From Carboxylicivirga litoralis (GTDB taxonomy: Bacteria; Bacteroidota; Bacteroidia; Bacteroidales; Marinilabiliaceae), in assembly GCF_025499605.1 (NCBI RefSeq), contig NZ_JAFMVC010000001.1, forward strand, positions 1 through 64,000: a stretch of 64,000 nt of DNA, in the 5' to 3' direction. Below are positions 1 through 8,228 of this stretch, one piece after another. The position numbers and the translations under genes are program-made. Within the stretch, counting starts at the first letter, position 1. Every line of letters starts with the position of its first letter. The notes beneath the pieces are model-generated. The model worked only from the letters and a program-made list of their open reading frames with translations. It was not told the origin of the DNA and searched no databases.

Positions 1-356
1 AACTCAAAACCTTTCAGTAAGGTCAAATCACCATCCAACACATTACGCTCACCGCGTCGGTTGGTCGTATCCGCCTGGATAGCTTTCAGAATCTTCGCTG
101 CTAATCGGTTCGAAACACGCTTATCAGCTGCTCTAACCAACACTTCATTTAAAGCATTTCGCAGTTCCTTACCAGCCTTACCGGCACAACCAAATTCAGC
201 GCCGTTTTCGCGTGTGCGGGCATAGGCCGGATCCTTCTTGATACGTTCACCATCCACACCTCCTTTTTCACGGGCCATATACTGGCCACCACTCTTGTAA
301 AATGACAAATCACCAACTCGCCCTTCAAGTTTGATAACTCCTTTTTGCCTTGCCAT
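1..356 (-). CDS. Conserved hypothetical protein, C-terminus cut by window edge
   Basis: An open reading frame starts at ATG 356 and stays open to base 1, giving 118 complete codons with no stop. The protein begins MARQKGVIKLEGRVGDLSFY and continues with Lys/Arg/Glu-rich sequence (KDPAYARTRENGAEFG, then GKAGKELRNAL). I recognise this opening as a conserved Bacteroidota family of unknown function, often found as a small basic protein in variable genome regions. No signal peptide or membrane segment is visible. It lies left of the candidate att site near 1205, so it may belong to an integrated element (inference). The function is unknown. Confidence 0.75.
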   Translation of the reverse strand, partial: MARQKGVIKLEGRVGDLSFYKSGGQYMAREKGGVDGERIKKDPAYARTRENGAEFGCAGKAGKELRNALNEVLVRAADKRVSNRLAAKILKAIQADTTNRRGERNVLDGDLTLLKGFE

Positions 357-671
357 AACATCATTTTTTATGGGTTAATAGACTCAAAGTACAACTCCAT
401 AAAACGCCATTCAAATGTGAGTGTCCGACTTGTCCCTGTTGGTAGCTTTTGTCCGTAAATTTCCTTAATAGTTATCCTTAGATAAGGTATTGCTTAAGTA
501 CTCTTCAGACATAGATGAAGTATAGATACAGTAGTAATATCGTTTGTTAATTTTTTCAACAGCATAATAACTGTTTTTCCTGAAATGATTAAGAATCTAC
601 CTGCTTTTCATGATTTATAACCATTTTTCCTCTATATTAAATTTCAATGATACTTTATTCATCTTAGAGCA
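357..671. other. Intergenic region, 315 bp
   Basis: This AT-rich divergent spacer lies between the minus-strand hypothetical gene and the plus-strand small HTH-like gene. I see no convincing ORF, hairpin or RNA gene. It must hold the promoters of both genes, but no clear TAnnTTTG box stands out. Confidence 0.5.
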
Positions 672-875
672 ATGACTAAAGCACTAACAAGGCTATGCAT
701 ATACCCCAAAGATGTGCAGCGCATCACCGGTAAGAGTGAAAAGTCAAGCCGACGCATACTGCATAACATCAAGGAGGCTTTGGGCAAGAAGGAGCACCAG
801 TTCATTACATCCGAGGAGTTTGCCATCTACACCGGCATCGATGCCAACCTCGTCCGCGAATACCTGGTTGATTAA
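672..875 (+). CDS. Small putative DNA-binding (HTH-like) protein, 67 aa
   Basis: A 67-residue basic protein starts at ATG 672. Its sequence (KDVQRITGKSEKSSRRIL, then HQFITSEEFAIYTGI) has the spacing of a short helix-turn-helix followed by a second helical pair. Proteins of this size and pattern recur in Bacteroidota and resemble excisionase or MerR-like DNA-binding folds, but I cannot name the family with certainty. It is a single gene, about 330 bp left of the candidate att site, which would fit an element-encoded regulator or excisionase (inference). Confidence 0.65.
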   Translation: MTKALTRLCIYPKDVQRITGKSEKSSRRILHNIKEALGKKEHQFITSEEFAIYTGIDANLVREYLVD

Positions 876-1076
876 TTAACACACTCCCATTATTGCCTTC
901 AGTAGCATTATATCTGAATCTCAATCAATTTGAGTCATTCTGAAACACCTCGCTGCAATCCATCGATATCATCTAAATTCAATCCTTACCCGCAAAACCC
1001 CTATTTAACGATATCTTACTACTGAATACTCGATAATTTTAGCCTTTTTTGATACAAATCGTGGAATTTTATTTCG

Positions 1077-1084
1077 TAACTTTG
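1077..1084 (+). promoter_or_regulatory. Putative Bacteroidota -7 box (TAACTTTG)
   Basis: TAACTTTG matches the Bacteroidota -7 consensus TAnnTTTG exactly. A TTTTTTG run lies about 25 bp upstream (1045-1051), slightly farther than the usual -33 spacing. The transcript would run through the tRNA-like block and stop at the hairpin at 1237-1265, so it could drive a short RNA. No product is recognised. Confidence 0.4.
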
Positions 1085-1204
1085 TCACTATCAAAGGATA
1101 TCAAACGCACTCAAATTCAATCATTTGAATCGGGAGTCACTCGGGAATCGACAAAATTTGATTTTCACTACATACTGGTTATAAGAGATTTACAGAGGAT
1201 GACA

Positions 1205-1223
1205 CAAATCCTGTCATCCCGAC
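1205..1223 (+). other. tRNA 3'-end remnant, candidate attachment site
   Basis: The 19 bases CAAATCCTGTCATCCCGAC read like the second half of a T-loop, the 3' T-stem strand and the 3' acceptor strand of a Bacteroidota tRNA (proline-type, whose acceptor begins CGGGAT). Upstream sequence does not continue as a tRNA: the preceding bases are GATGACA instead of a GGTTC-type T-loop, and there is no D-arm or anticodon arm. Tyrosine recombinases commonly cross over in this part of tRNA genes and leave such a fragment at one end of an inserted element. The proline assignment is from memory of the family. Confidence 0.45.
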
Positions 1224-1236
1224 GATTGAAAATAAG

Positions 1237-1265
1237 AAGGTTAGCAGTTTTGCTAGCCTTTTCTA
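1237..1265 (+). terminator. Rho-independent terminator
   Basis: AAGGTTAGCA (1237-1246) pairs with TGCTAGCCTT (1251-1260) across a 4-base loop, with one G-U wobble, and is followed by TTCTATTTT. It sits just beyond the stop codon of the convergent alkC gene and may serve both directions. Confidence 0.65.
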
Positions 1266-1269
1266 TTTT

Positions 1270-2388
1270 CTAAACTTTTAATTCAAAACTACTTTCATCC
1301 ACCTCCACTCCATTTATTATCAAGCTAATAATATGTTCTCCCATATGAAACTTTCGCGATGAGACTACTTTAAATGATTGATGCCGAGTGATTGTCGTCC
1401 TTGAATTTGCAACATAGTTCCTCTCACTAATTTTAAACACTTTTTTAGTATGCGTACTATTTTTCTTGAGAAAATAGATAGCATATTCTAAACGAATCAA
1501 CTTATCATTATTCGAGCAATTGTACAAATCAAAACTAAACTTGAGTGCTTCACCAACATGAATAATATCAGTTGCCAATCCAAAATTCTTAATCTCAATA
1601 TCATCAATAGAACCAAAACCAAACAACTGCATCATTTCCTGATTACCAGCTTTTAACAAAGTGCGACTTGCATGTTTAACAACCCAATCTGTTTCTTTCG
1701 ATTGGCCTTTCCATCGTTTAGCAATGCCGATGGTTATTTCCGGGTTATCCTTTGAAATATCATTCAGATTATTGGCTACACTCTTACGAACATATTCTGA
1801 TGTATCACTCTTTAAGGCTTCTAAAATCGGAAAAATCGGACTTGGATCGTATTTAAAATCACGAATTGCAATACCCCAGGGTAATCGCGAACGACAGCCT
1901 TCTGAAGCTAATCGACGGACATGGTGATTTTTATCGCTTGTCCAACTCAAAAGTTCGCTTAGCATCGTATCGCCAAATTTAATAATAAAAGGGCGAATAG
2001 CAAACTCACATGTAGTAAAAGGTGTAATGTTTTTCATGGCTTCAACCGATGTTTTAAAATCATTTAAACCATGTGTTTCGATATAATGGGGCAGAAACAT
2101 AAAAACCAAATCAGGATATCTTACTCGTTCTGCTACACCATTGGCTTTTAATGTGTCAATTATTTGCAATATCTGGTCAATGCTCTGCGGATAATCATCA
2201 GATAAATAAGCTGTCAACACATGTGATATATGCTGCATCCGCTGTTTTAACTCTAACTCGCCCCAATCAGAATTGTAAACTTCGGCAAGAAATTGAGTTA
2301 TATTAAAACCCTCTAACACAACCTCCAATGCTTCTGTCAACACCTCGAAGAATTGCTTTGAATACAGATTTTTGAATAATTCGGCCAT
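1270..2388 (-). CDS. alkC: AlkC-type DNA alkylation-repair glycosylase (HEAT-like fold plus Ig-like domain)
   Basis: A 372-residue protein of the HEAT-like-repeat DNA glycosylases (AlkC/AlkD superfamily), which excise alkylated purines such as 3-methyladenine to start base-excision repair. The diagnostic block SDKNHHVRRLASEG and LPWG spans residues about 151-172, within helical repeats covering about 1-260. The last hundred residues are strand-rich and fit the C-terminal Ig-like domain of the longer AlkC subfamily; the length agrees with that subfamily. No signal peptide, so cytoplasmic. It stands alone, with terminators on both sides. The exact substrate cannot be read from sequence. Confidence 0.85.
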   Translation of the reverse strand: MAELFKNLYSKQFFEVLTEALEVVLEGFNITQFLAEVYNSDWGELELKQRMQHISHVLTAYLSDDYPQSIDQILQIIDTLKANGVAERVRYPDLVFMFLPHYIETHGLNDFKTSVEAMKNITPFTTCEFAIRPFIIKFGDTMLSELLSWTSDKNHHVRRLASEGCRSRLPWGIAIRDFKYDPSPIFPILEALKSDTSEYVRKSVANNLNDISKDNPEITIGIAKRWKGQSKETDWVVKHASRTLLKAGNQEMMQLFGFGSIDDIEIKNFGLATDIIHVGEALKFSFDLYNCSNNDKLIRLEYAIYFLKKNSTHTKKVFKISERNYVANSRTTITRHQSFKVVSSRKFHMGEHIISLIINGVEVDESSFELKV

Positions 2389-2471
2389 GCTCGTTCTTAA
2401 GAAATAATGCTCCTCAAAATACGTAAGACTTCTGTAAGTTCAAATTAGAAACAAACATGAAAATATAAAAA

Positions 2472-2494
2472 GAATCTACTAATTTGGTAGACTC
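2472..2494 (-). terminator. Rho-independent terminator of the SusC-thioredoxin operon
   Basis: On the minus strand GAGTCTAC pairs with GTAGATTC (8 bp, one G-U wobble, 7-base loop), followed by TTTTTATATTT. It lies 20 bp after the stop codon of the last thioredoxin gene. Confidence 0.7.
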
Positions 2495-2514
2495 CATTAT
2501 TAATTCAACTCTAA

Positions 2515-3681
2515 TTAGTTTTTAACCTCATCCTTTAATTGACTAATTCGCTCTTCTAATTCTCTAACGTCAATATTATCAACATTTACCTTCTGAAGTA
2601 TTTTAAGTTTCTCATCGAGATAAACTATATTATTAACTAATGGCCACTGACTGACTTCGAAAGCTTTCTCCATCCACTCAGCAGCCTGTTGATAATGCTG
2701 CTTTTGAGCATTATCAGAATTATCAATGGCTTTGGCCCAATTGTAGAACAGGAAAGAGTTTGTGCTTTCGTAGTAGCCAAGTTTCATGTTTTCATTTACT
2801 TTCTGGATATAGGCATCCCAGTTTTGTTCAGCGCGACAGATGCTTTCGTCAATATAAGCAACTATCCTTTCCCTATTATTAACCTTTCTTTTTTTGAGGG
2901 TTTTGCAATATTGCTTATAACCCTTGTAATCAATTTTATCTTTCCTGACTAAAGAGTGACCATAACTCAGATAAGTGCGATAGAGTTTTTGATCAACCTC
3001 TTCAGACGAATATTGATTTTTAAAATCAGTCTGGTGCTTATGGAACCATTCAAAAGCTGGCGAGTAGATATCTTCCAGGTAGTTCTTTATTAGCGAATAG
3101 TTTTTTTCTTTGAGTAATTCTGTTTTTTCTACTGACTTAAAGTAGGTCGCTAATACCACTTGTATCTTTTGTGGTTCATAGGCATTGCTCAGTCCTTCGA
3201 TGTAGTTCAGCATTACAGTGAAATTGTTGGATTGAGCGGTATAGTTGCGTTCAAGAGCTGCCAGACCTTTACCATCAATCACCTGTTGGGCTATACTTAT
3301 TAGCTCATCAGCATTTGGTGCACCAACTGATTTATGAAGTTCATTTCCATTTGAATCGACCCAAATAAGGGTAGGATAGGCTGAAACATTAAACTGTTTT
3401 TTTAATAACGGGCCTTCACCGTTTTCCATATCAACTTTGTAGTTAATGAAATGGGCATTAAAAAGTTCACCAACTGCTGTTTGAGGAAAAACATTTTTAG
3501 AAAGCATTTTACAAGGACCGCACCAAGATGTATAACAATCTATAAAGATGGATTTGTTCTGTTCCTTGGCTAGTTCTTTTATTTCTTTCCATGTGTCGTG
3601 AGTAAAGTGAACACCGTCGCTGGATTGGGCACATGCAACTGCAACTACCAGACTAAATAGTATGCTGAAAATTGTCTTCAT
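2515..3681 (-). CDS. Secreted thioredoxin-family protein (388 aa)
   Basis: The signal peptide (MKTIFSILFSLVVAVACAQ) is followed by a thioredoxin fold with the redox motif WCGPC at about residues 53-57 and the cis-proline segment SAYPTLIW. Residues from about 140 to the end are helical and repeat-like with no named domain. It should act as an extracytoplasmic thiol oxidoreductase. It is last in a six-gene operon, 76 bp after a paralogue sharing the same architecture and opening (HFTHDTW against HFTHATW), so the two probably arose by tandem duplication. Substrates are unknown; the SusC partner in the operon carries an unusual Cys triad. Confidence 0.85.
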   Translation of the reverse strand: MKTIFSILFSLVVAVACAQSSDGVHFTHDTWKEIKELAKEQNKSIFIDCYTSWCGPCKMLSKNVFPQTAVGELFNAHFINYKVDMENGEGPLLKKQFNVSAYPTLIWVDSNGNELHKSVGAPNADELISIAQQVIDGKGLAALERNYTAQSNNFTVMLNYIEGLSNAYEPQKIQVVLATYFKSVEKTELLKEKNYSLIKNYLEDIYSPAFEWFHKHQTDFKNQYSSEEVDQKLYRTYLSYGHSLVRKDKIDYKGYKQYCKTLKKRKVNNRERIVAYIDESICRAEQNWDAYIQKVNENMKLGYYESTNSFLFYNWAKAIDNSDNAQKQHYQQAAEWMEKAFEVSQWPLVNNIVYLDEKLKILQKVNVDNIDVRELEERISQLKDEVKN

Positions 3682-3757
3682 ATTATATCTTTTACAACAA
3701 ACGCCTTGAATGGTTATCCAAAGCGTTTGTCTACTAAAACCAAATGTTAAATTATCA

Positions 3758-5068
3758 CTAGAAACCTCCCATTTTCATTGCGGGAATAGCGCGTCCACCA
3801 GTTTTGCCTTCTTCCTTGGCTTTTTGCGCCTCCTGGTATGTTTTATCAAGCAGTGCACGGTGCTTTGGCACAATGTTATCAAATAAGTCACTCATAGCTT
3901 TTGCCACAGCTAGGCGCTCACCTGTTATGCCAGCTTTTTTGACAAAGCCATAATTGTCGCGATAGGCAATTGATAAACTAAACATATCCAGTTCTTCGGC
4001 AGCCATTTGTTTGGCCACAACATCATCCATCAGTTTGGCAGCTCGTTCAAAACATGTTTTATCTTGACAATCCTTCAGACGATTCAATAAATTGAAACCG
4101 GATTCCGAATAGTATTTAGAATTCGTTGCCAAACCTTTAGAAAACTTCTCTTCAACCACATCCATATATGTGCTATAGTCTTTTACATGAATTAGCAGGG
4201 CGCGGTTGGTGTAGTCTTTAATGCTTTCTATTCCGTCATAGCCATTTGATTCCATTAATGTAATCAGCTTATCAAACTTCTTCTGATCAAATTCGTCTTT
4301 GCTATTGACCTCGGCCAGGTTACCTGCATAGCTGTAGTACATACCCGATTCGAAATACTCACCTTGAAATCCATTGGCTTCAATAAATTTTTCCTTGTTC
4401 TTATAGAAGTATGCAGCTTCTTTGCTGAATGGATCTTTAACATAGCGGCTCATCAACCAGAAATAGTCTTTCTTGTGCCAATCCGTTTTTGGAATCATCT
4501 TCAGGTAGTGCAGTGCCACTTCTTCAGCTTTAGGGTCACTTACCTTGACAAGGTAGCTCAGGTAATCTTCTGTCGTCTTAAGGTCTTTCTTATTCTTCTG
4601 GTAGGCAGCAGCCAATGCTTCGGCTCGCTTAGCTTCTGCGGGTGCGCCTTTTGCTTCTTTAATCAGTTCTTCTGCCGGGCGGAAGCCAACTACGCGGTGC
4701 AATACTTTCTCGTTACTTGGATCAATAAATAGCATTGTAGGGAAAGCAGATACCCCAAACTTGTTTTTCAAATCAACGCCTTCGCCTTTCTCACAGTCAA
4801 TTTTTACATTAATAAAATTGGCATTAAAATAATCACCCACCTCTTTCTGTGGGAAAACCTGTTTTGCCAGCATTTTGCAGGGGCCACACCAGGTTGTATA
4901 GCAATCTGCAAAAATAATTTTGTTTTCACTTTTTGCTTTTGCTATAACCTCCTGCCAGGTGGCGTGAGTAAAATGAATGCCTTCATTACCGTCATTAACG
5001 GCTTTAGCTGGTTGTACCTGGCTAAGGAAGATTAGGCACACAGTTATGATTGTTAATACTTTCTTCAT
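3758..5068 (-). CDS. Secreted thioredoxin-family protein (436 aa)
   Basis: A signal peptide precedes a thioredoxin domain with WCGPC (about residues 59-63) and the cis-Pro stretch SAFPTMLF, followed by a long helical region (about 150-436) that may form TPR-like repeats. It is periplasmic or surface-exposed, with a predicted dithiol/disulfide exchange role. It lies 21 bp downstream of the TlpA-like gene and upstream of its paralogue. The C-terminal Gly/Lys-rich tail (EGKTGGRAIPAMKMGGF) is absent from the paralogue. The physiological substrate is not deducible. Confidence 0.85.
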   Translation of the reverse strand: MKKVLTIITVCLIFLSQVQPAKAVNDGNEGIHFTHATWQEVIAKAKSENKIIFADCYTTWCGPCKMLAKQVFPQKEVGDYFNANFINVKIDCEKGEGVDLKNKFGVSAFPTMLFIDPSNEKVLHRVVGFRPAEELIKEAKGAPAEAKRAEALAAAYQKNKKDLKTTEDYLSYLVKVSDPKAEEVALHYLKMIPKTDWHKKDYFWLMSRYVKDPFSKEAAYFYKNKEKFIEANGFQGEYFESGMYYSYAGNLAEVNSKDEFDQKKFDKLITLMESNGYDGIESIKDYTNRALLIHVKDYSTYMDVVEEKFSKGLATNSKYYSESGFNLLNRLKDCQDKTCFERAAKLMDDVVAKQMAAEELDMFSLSIAYRDNYGFVKKAGITGERLAVAKAMSDLFDNIVPKHRALLDKTYQEAQKAKEEGKTGGRAIPAMKMGGF

Positions 5069-5089
5069 CTTAAATTTATTATTTGTTGA

Positions 5090-6229
5090 TTATTTAGATA
5101 ATAGTTCGTCCAGTTTCTCATCTATCTTTTTACCTCTTAGCTGCTTTGCAACTATCTTACCATCTTTATCCAGAATGATAATAAATGGAATGCCGCTAAA
5201 CTGGTAGTCTTTCATGGTTTGCTTTCCGGCATTGGGAGCCAACACCTGAGCCCATGCCATGTTTTCTTCTGCCAGGGCTTTATGCCAGTCGGCCTCTTTC
5301 TTGTCAATGGAAACGCTCAACATTTCTACGCCTTTAGAGTGGTATTTTTCGTACACTTCTTTCAGGTGAGGAATTTCGCTTCGACACGGACCACACCACG
5401 AAGCCCAAAAGTCGATTACAACAATTTTCCCTTTGTAATCTTCAGGAGACACCATAACACCTTCAGGAGTTGGGTAAGAGAAGTGTGGGGCCACTTTTCC
5501 CAGTTTCACCTTTTCAGCAGCTGCCCGGGCTTCTTCCTTGTCTTTGATGTATTTGAGCAGTGGAGGATAAGTAGGGTTAGTCTTTTCTAGAGTTGCAAGG
5601 GTTTGATCGATTATATCTTTATCGGTTTTATCGCGCAGGCGACTGATGACTGCCAATACGCTGTTTCTGTCAGCATATTGTTGAGCCAGAAAACGAAAGC
5701 GGGCCCTGTCATCATCACTGGCAAAACCGTACAACTGACCAGCAATCTCGCCATACTTTTCAGGAACATCTTTGGTAGCTTTGTATACGGTTTGTGAGAG
5801 TCCGATAATTAACTGGTACGAACGGTAATTAACAAAGTTAAGGTGGTTCATCACCTCATTTTTAGGGCCACCATTGATGTATACGTAAGGAGGATTCTTG
5901 ATTTTAATCTTGGCAGTGTCCTGGCCCCGGAAATCAATATTGAGATCTTCATCTTCGGCCCAGAAACGTACCGATTGCCATTTTTGACAGTCCAGGTTAT
6001 ATTCTCCTGGCTGACTGGTATTCATGTTATAACTATAGCTACCATCTTCAGCCAACTGAAATGAATCGGTCACCACTTTTTCACCATCCCTGTACTGCGA
6101 GATGTAAACCTTGTATTTATTATCAGGAAACTTTACTTTTCCTGAGATGGTAATAGTGTCTTTAGGTTGTGTATTGCACGCACTCAAAAGGATAATTACC
6201 ATTGAGGCCAGTGTTAATCTAACTTTCAT
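5090..6229 (-). CDS. TlpA/ResA-like thiol-disulfide oxidoreductase lipoprotein with DUF4369-like N-terminus
   Basis: A lipoprotein signal (LLSACNTQ, lipid-modified Cys at about 17) is followed by a strand-rich N-terminal region typical of DUF4369, then an AhpC/TSA-TlpA domain (about 245-379). That domain has the WASWCGPC active site and the GIPFIIILD cis-proline loop. Such proteins are periplasmic reductants or oxidants facing the outer membrane in Bacteroidota. It sits between the SRPBCC-like gene and the two thioredoxins with about 20-bp gaps, so the operon encodes three CxxC thioredoxin-fold proteins in a row. Confidence 0.88.
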   Translation of the reverse strand: MKVRLTLASMVIILLSACNTQPKDTITISGKVKFPDNKYKVYISQYRDGEKVVTDSFQLAEDGSYSYNMNTSQPGEYNLDCQKWQSVRFWAEDEDLNIDFRGQDTAKIKIKNPPYVYINGGPKNEVMNHLNFVNYRSYQLIIGLSQTVYKATKDVPEKYGEIAGQLYGFASDDDRARFRFLAQQYADRNSVLAVISRLRDKTDKDIIDQTLATLEKTNPTYPPLLKYIKDKEEARAAAEKVKLGKVAPHFSYPTPEGVMVSPEDYKGKIVVIDFWASWCGPCRSEIPHLKEVYEKYHSKGVEMLSVSIDKKEADWHKALAEENMAWAQVLAPNAGKQTMKDYQFSGIPFIIILDKDGKIVAKQLRGKKIDEKLDELLSK

Positions 6230-6249
6230 ATGTATTTGTTTTTTAGGTA

Positions 6250-6765
6250 CTAATTAAATTTCTTCTCCAGATTCTTTTGCATCAGCAACCATTCGCTAAT
6301 AATCAGCTTTTCAATTTTCTTATCCTGAGCAGTATCGCCAGTGCTGAATATGCCTTCGAACTGCACATAGGCATTGTCTTCATCTCTGCCAACCAGAATG
6401 CGATACACCAAAGGCTGGTTGTAATAGTCCGATTGGGTTATGTAATAGACTATCATTCGTTCTTGGCTGTTCAGGACGCTTATTTCCTGCATCCTACTTT
6501 TGTCGCCATATATACTAAAACTAATCTGTGCCCCCTGCCCATTACCTGAACATTTTAAGTCTTTTACTTCTTCGATTGAGGCATAAAAATCACCGGGTGA
6601 TGAAATGTAAGCCCACACGTCATCAGTTGATGCCTTTAAGGTTACACCTTTAATGACTTTAGGAGCTATGCGTTTTGCGGGTTGCATTTGCGCCATTAGC
6701 TGCAGACCTGATGAAAAGGCAATAACTGCCACTATCAGGTATAATCTGATACATTTTAATTTCAT
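6250..6765 (-). CDS. Exported SRPBCC (START-like) domain protein
   Basis: A 171-aa protein with an N-terminal signal peptide (about 1-25). The rest follows the SRPBCC/polyketide-cyclase-like pattern: a strand opening with KGVTLKASTDDVWAYISSPG, alternating strands, and a long C-terminal helix (KIEKLIISEWLLMQKNLEKKF). SRPBCC proteins enclose hydrophobic ligands, so a periplasmic ligand-binding role is plausible. Its place between SusD and TlpA, 17 and 20 bp away, ties it to the uptake operon. Exported SRPBCC proteins are uncommon; the ligand is unknown. Confidence 0.7.
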   Translation of the reverse strand: MKLKCIRLYLIVAVIAFSSGLQLMAQMQPAKRIAPKVIKGVTLKASTDDVWAYISSPGDFYASIEEVKDLKCSGNGQGAQISFSIYGDKSRMQEISVLNSQERMIVYYITQSDYYNQPLVYRILVGRDEDNAYVQFEGIFSTGDTAQDKKIEKLIISEWLLMQKNLEKKFN

Positions 6766-6782
6766 TGTTTACAGGATAAAAT

Positions 6783-8204
6783 CTAGTTATAGCCTTCGTT
6801 TTGTTTTACTACACCGTTACTGATCTGAATTTCGCGCAATGGTATAGGGAATACCTTTTTGTTATCAGGTAATTCCGGATTGTACAATGGTCGGTCGGTA
6901 CGTAACTGGTCAAAACGTGAACAACCTTCAAAAGCCAGTTCTTTATTACTTTCCAACAGTACACGGTCGATGAATGCATCGTTTGATTCGAAGTCCTCGA
7001 TGGTATATCCTGACTCAGTTGGATTAGCTCTTAGATGAACCTCATTCAATAAATCGATCATTTCCTGTGTCACCGTATTGGAGGTGCGACCTAAAGCCTC
7101 AGCCTTGTATAAGATAACTTCTGGCAAGCGCATTATTGTCAGATTATCTCGTCCATTTGTATTAGGGTATTTGTTCGTTACATATACCGGATTATCCTGA
7201 TACTTTAATTCTCGCATTAAGCTGGTTTTTCTCAGATCGGTATCAGCGAAGGTACCTATTAGTGACTGGCTGTACCAGTAGTTGTTATAAGTGTAATAAA
7301 TATTGTTGCCGCCGAACTGCCAGTTTCCGCCATTAGAACTCACCGGGAAACCAAACAGGTGTTCTTTAGAGAATGGAATAACAGCATCATTCGGATTCAA
7401 TGGAAAGACTTTTAGTAAATCGTCTTCCAACTGGTATTCGGTGCGTGTCAATACTTTGCCGGCCCAGGTAAGCGCATTGGTGTAATCGCGCTGATACATG
7501 TACACACGTGCTAACAGTGCTTCGCATGTGGCCTTATTGGCACGGCTCACGCGTGTTTCAACCGCAGTCTGTTCACCAGGTTCGGGTAGGTCGATAATTG
7601 CATCCTCCAAATCAGCTATAATCTGATTAAATACTTCCTGGTTGCTGTTACGCGGGCGGATATCCGTATCACGGTTAAAGCCATCGTAATGCTCAAGGTA
7701 AAGTACTACACCATCTTTTTGTGATTCATTCATGAGTGCACCATCACCATACCATCCCAGTAAACGCAGGTAGGCGTATGCTCTGATGAATTTAGCTTCT
7801 GCCATGTGCTGTAGCATCTGGTTCTGGTCGTATTTTCCTAATTCAGGTATCTTATATAATAGGAGATTTGCCTGTACTAAAGCTGCATAATAGGCTTCGT
7901 ATATTCCCTGTAGTTGTGTATTTTCAGGTAATACGGCTCCATTATTTATCTCATCGTAGGTACGGCCGGCTCCCGAACTGTAATTACAGGTTGGCGAAGT
8001 GGCCTCAGCCATGATATAATCCTTAGTGGCCGCCGCAAAAAGCATATGGTAAGTACCGGCCACTGCCGATTCTGTACTTGTGAATTTCTCAAAAACTTTA
8101 TCCTCTATAATAGTATCTTCAGGAGCCAGGTCCAGTTGTTTATCACAAGCCGTCAGAAATATAGCCGCGATTAGCAATGTCTGGAAAAAATATCTTGTCT
8201 TCAT
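6783..8204 (-). CDS. SusD/RagB-family nutrient-binding outer-membrane lipoprotein
   Basis: A 473-aa lipoprotein (lipobox Cys near residue 20 in LTACDKQ) with SusD features: N-terminal APEDTI segment, TPR-like helices (AEAKFIRAYAYLRLLGWYG), and the conserved C-terminal block ELAFEGCSRFDQLRTDRP ending in the NEGYN motif. SusD proteins sit on the cell surface as the lid of the SusC barrel and capture the substrate. The gene follows susC by 24 bp, the standard order. It shares no obvious substrate marker with the second SusD near 60 kb. Confidence 0.93.
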   Translation of the reverse strand: MKTRYFFQTLLIAAIFLTACDKQLDLAPEDTIIEDKVFEKFTSTESAVAGTYHMLFAAATKDYIMAEATSPTCNYSSGAGRTYDEINNGAVLPENTQLQGIYEAYYAALVQANLLLYKIPELGKYDQNQMLQHMAEAKFIRAYAYLRLLGWYGDGALMNESQKDGVVLYLEHYDGFNRDTDIRPRNSNQEVFNQIIADLEDAIIDLPEPGEQTAVETRVSRANKATCEALLARVYMYQRDYTNALTWAGKVLTRTEYQLEDDLLKVFPLNPNDAVIPFSKEHLFGFPVSSNGGNWQFGGNNIYYTYNNYWYSQSLIGTFADTDLRKTSLMRELKYQDNPVYVTNKYPNTNGRDNLTIMRLPEVILYKAEALGRTSNTVTQEMIDLLNEVHLRANPTESGYTIEDFESNDAFIDRVLLESNKELAFEGCSRFDQLRTDRPLYNPELPDNKKVFPIPLREIQISNGVVKQNEGYN

Positions 8205-8228
8205 ATTAACTATTCTTATTGCTTGTTA

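Larger units (their letters stand above)
876..1269. other. Intergenic region with promoter-like box, tRNA-like end and terminator
   Basis: This 394-bp stretch has no credible protein gene. It holds a TAACTTTG box (1077-1084), a 6-bp inverted repeat ATTCAA/TTGAAT just after it, a short direct repeat TCGGGA (about 1130-1146), a tRNA-3'-end-like block (1205-1223) and a hairpin terminator (1237-1265). A 74-codon reading frame across 1049-1273 has no family resemblance and covers these signals, so I do not call it. Confidence 0.5.

Noticed and set aside
149-364. A 71-codon minus-strand frame near the left edge
   Set aside because: It is out of frame with the conserved hypothetical gene at 1-356, whose sequence (MARQKGVIKLEG) is recognisable.
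1141-1223. A complete tRNA gene
   Set aside because: CGGGA near 1142 could pair with TCCCG near the 3' end, but there is no D-arm, no anticodon stem and no GTTC T-loop, so only the 3' end is called.
1049-1273. A 74-codon open frame on the plus strand
   Set aside because: It spans a promoter-like box, the tRNA-like block and a terminator hairpin, has no family resemblance, and runs into the end of alkC.
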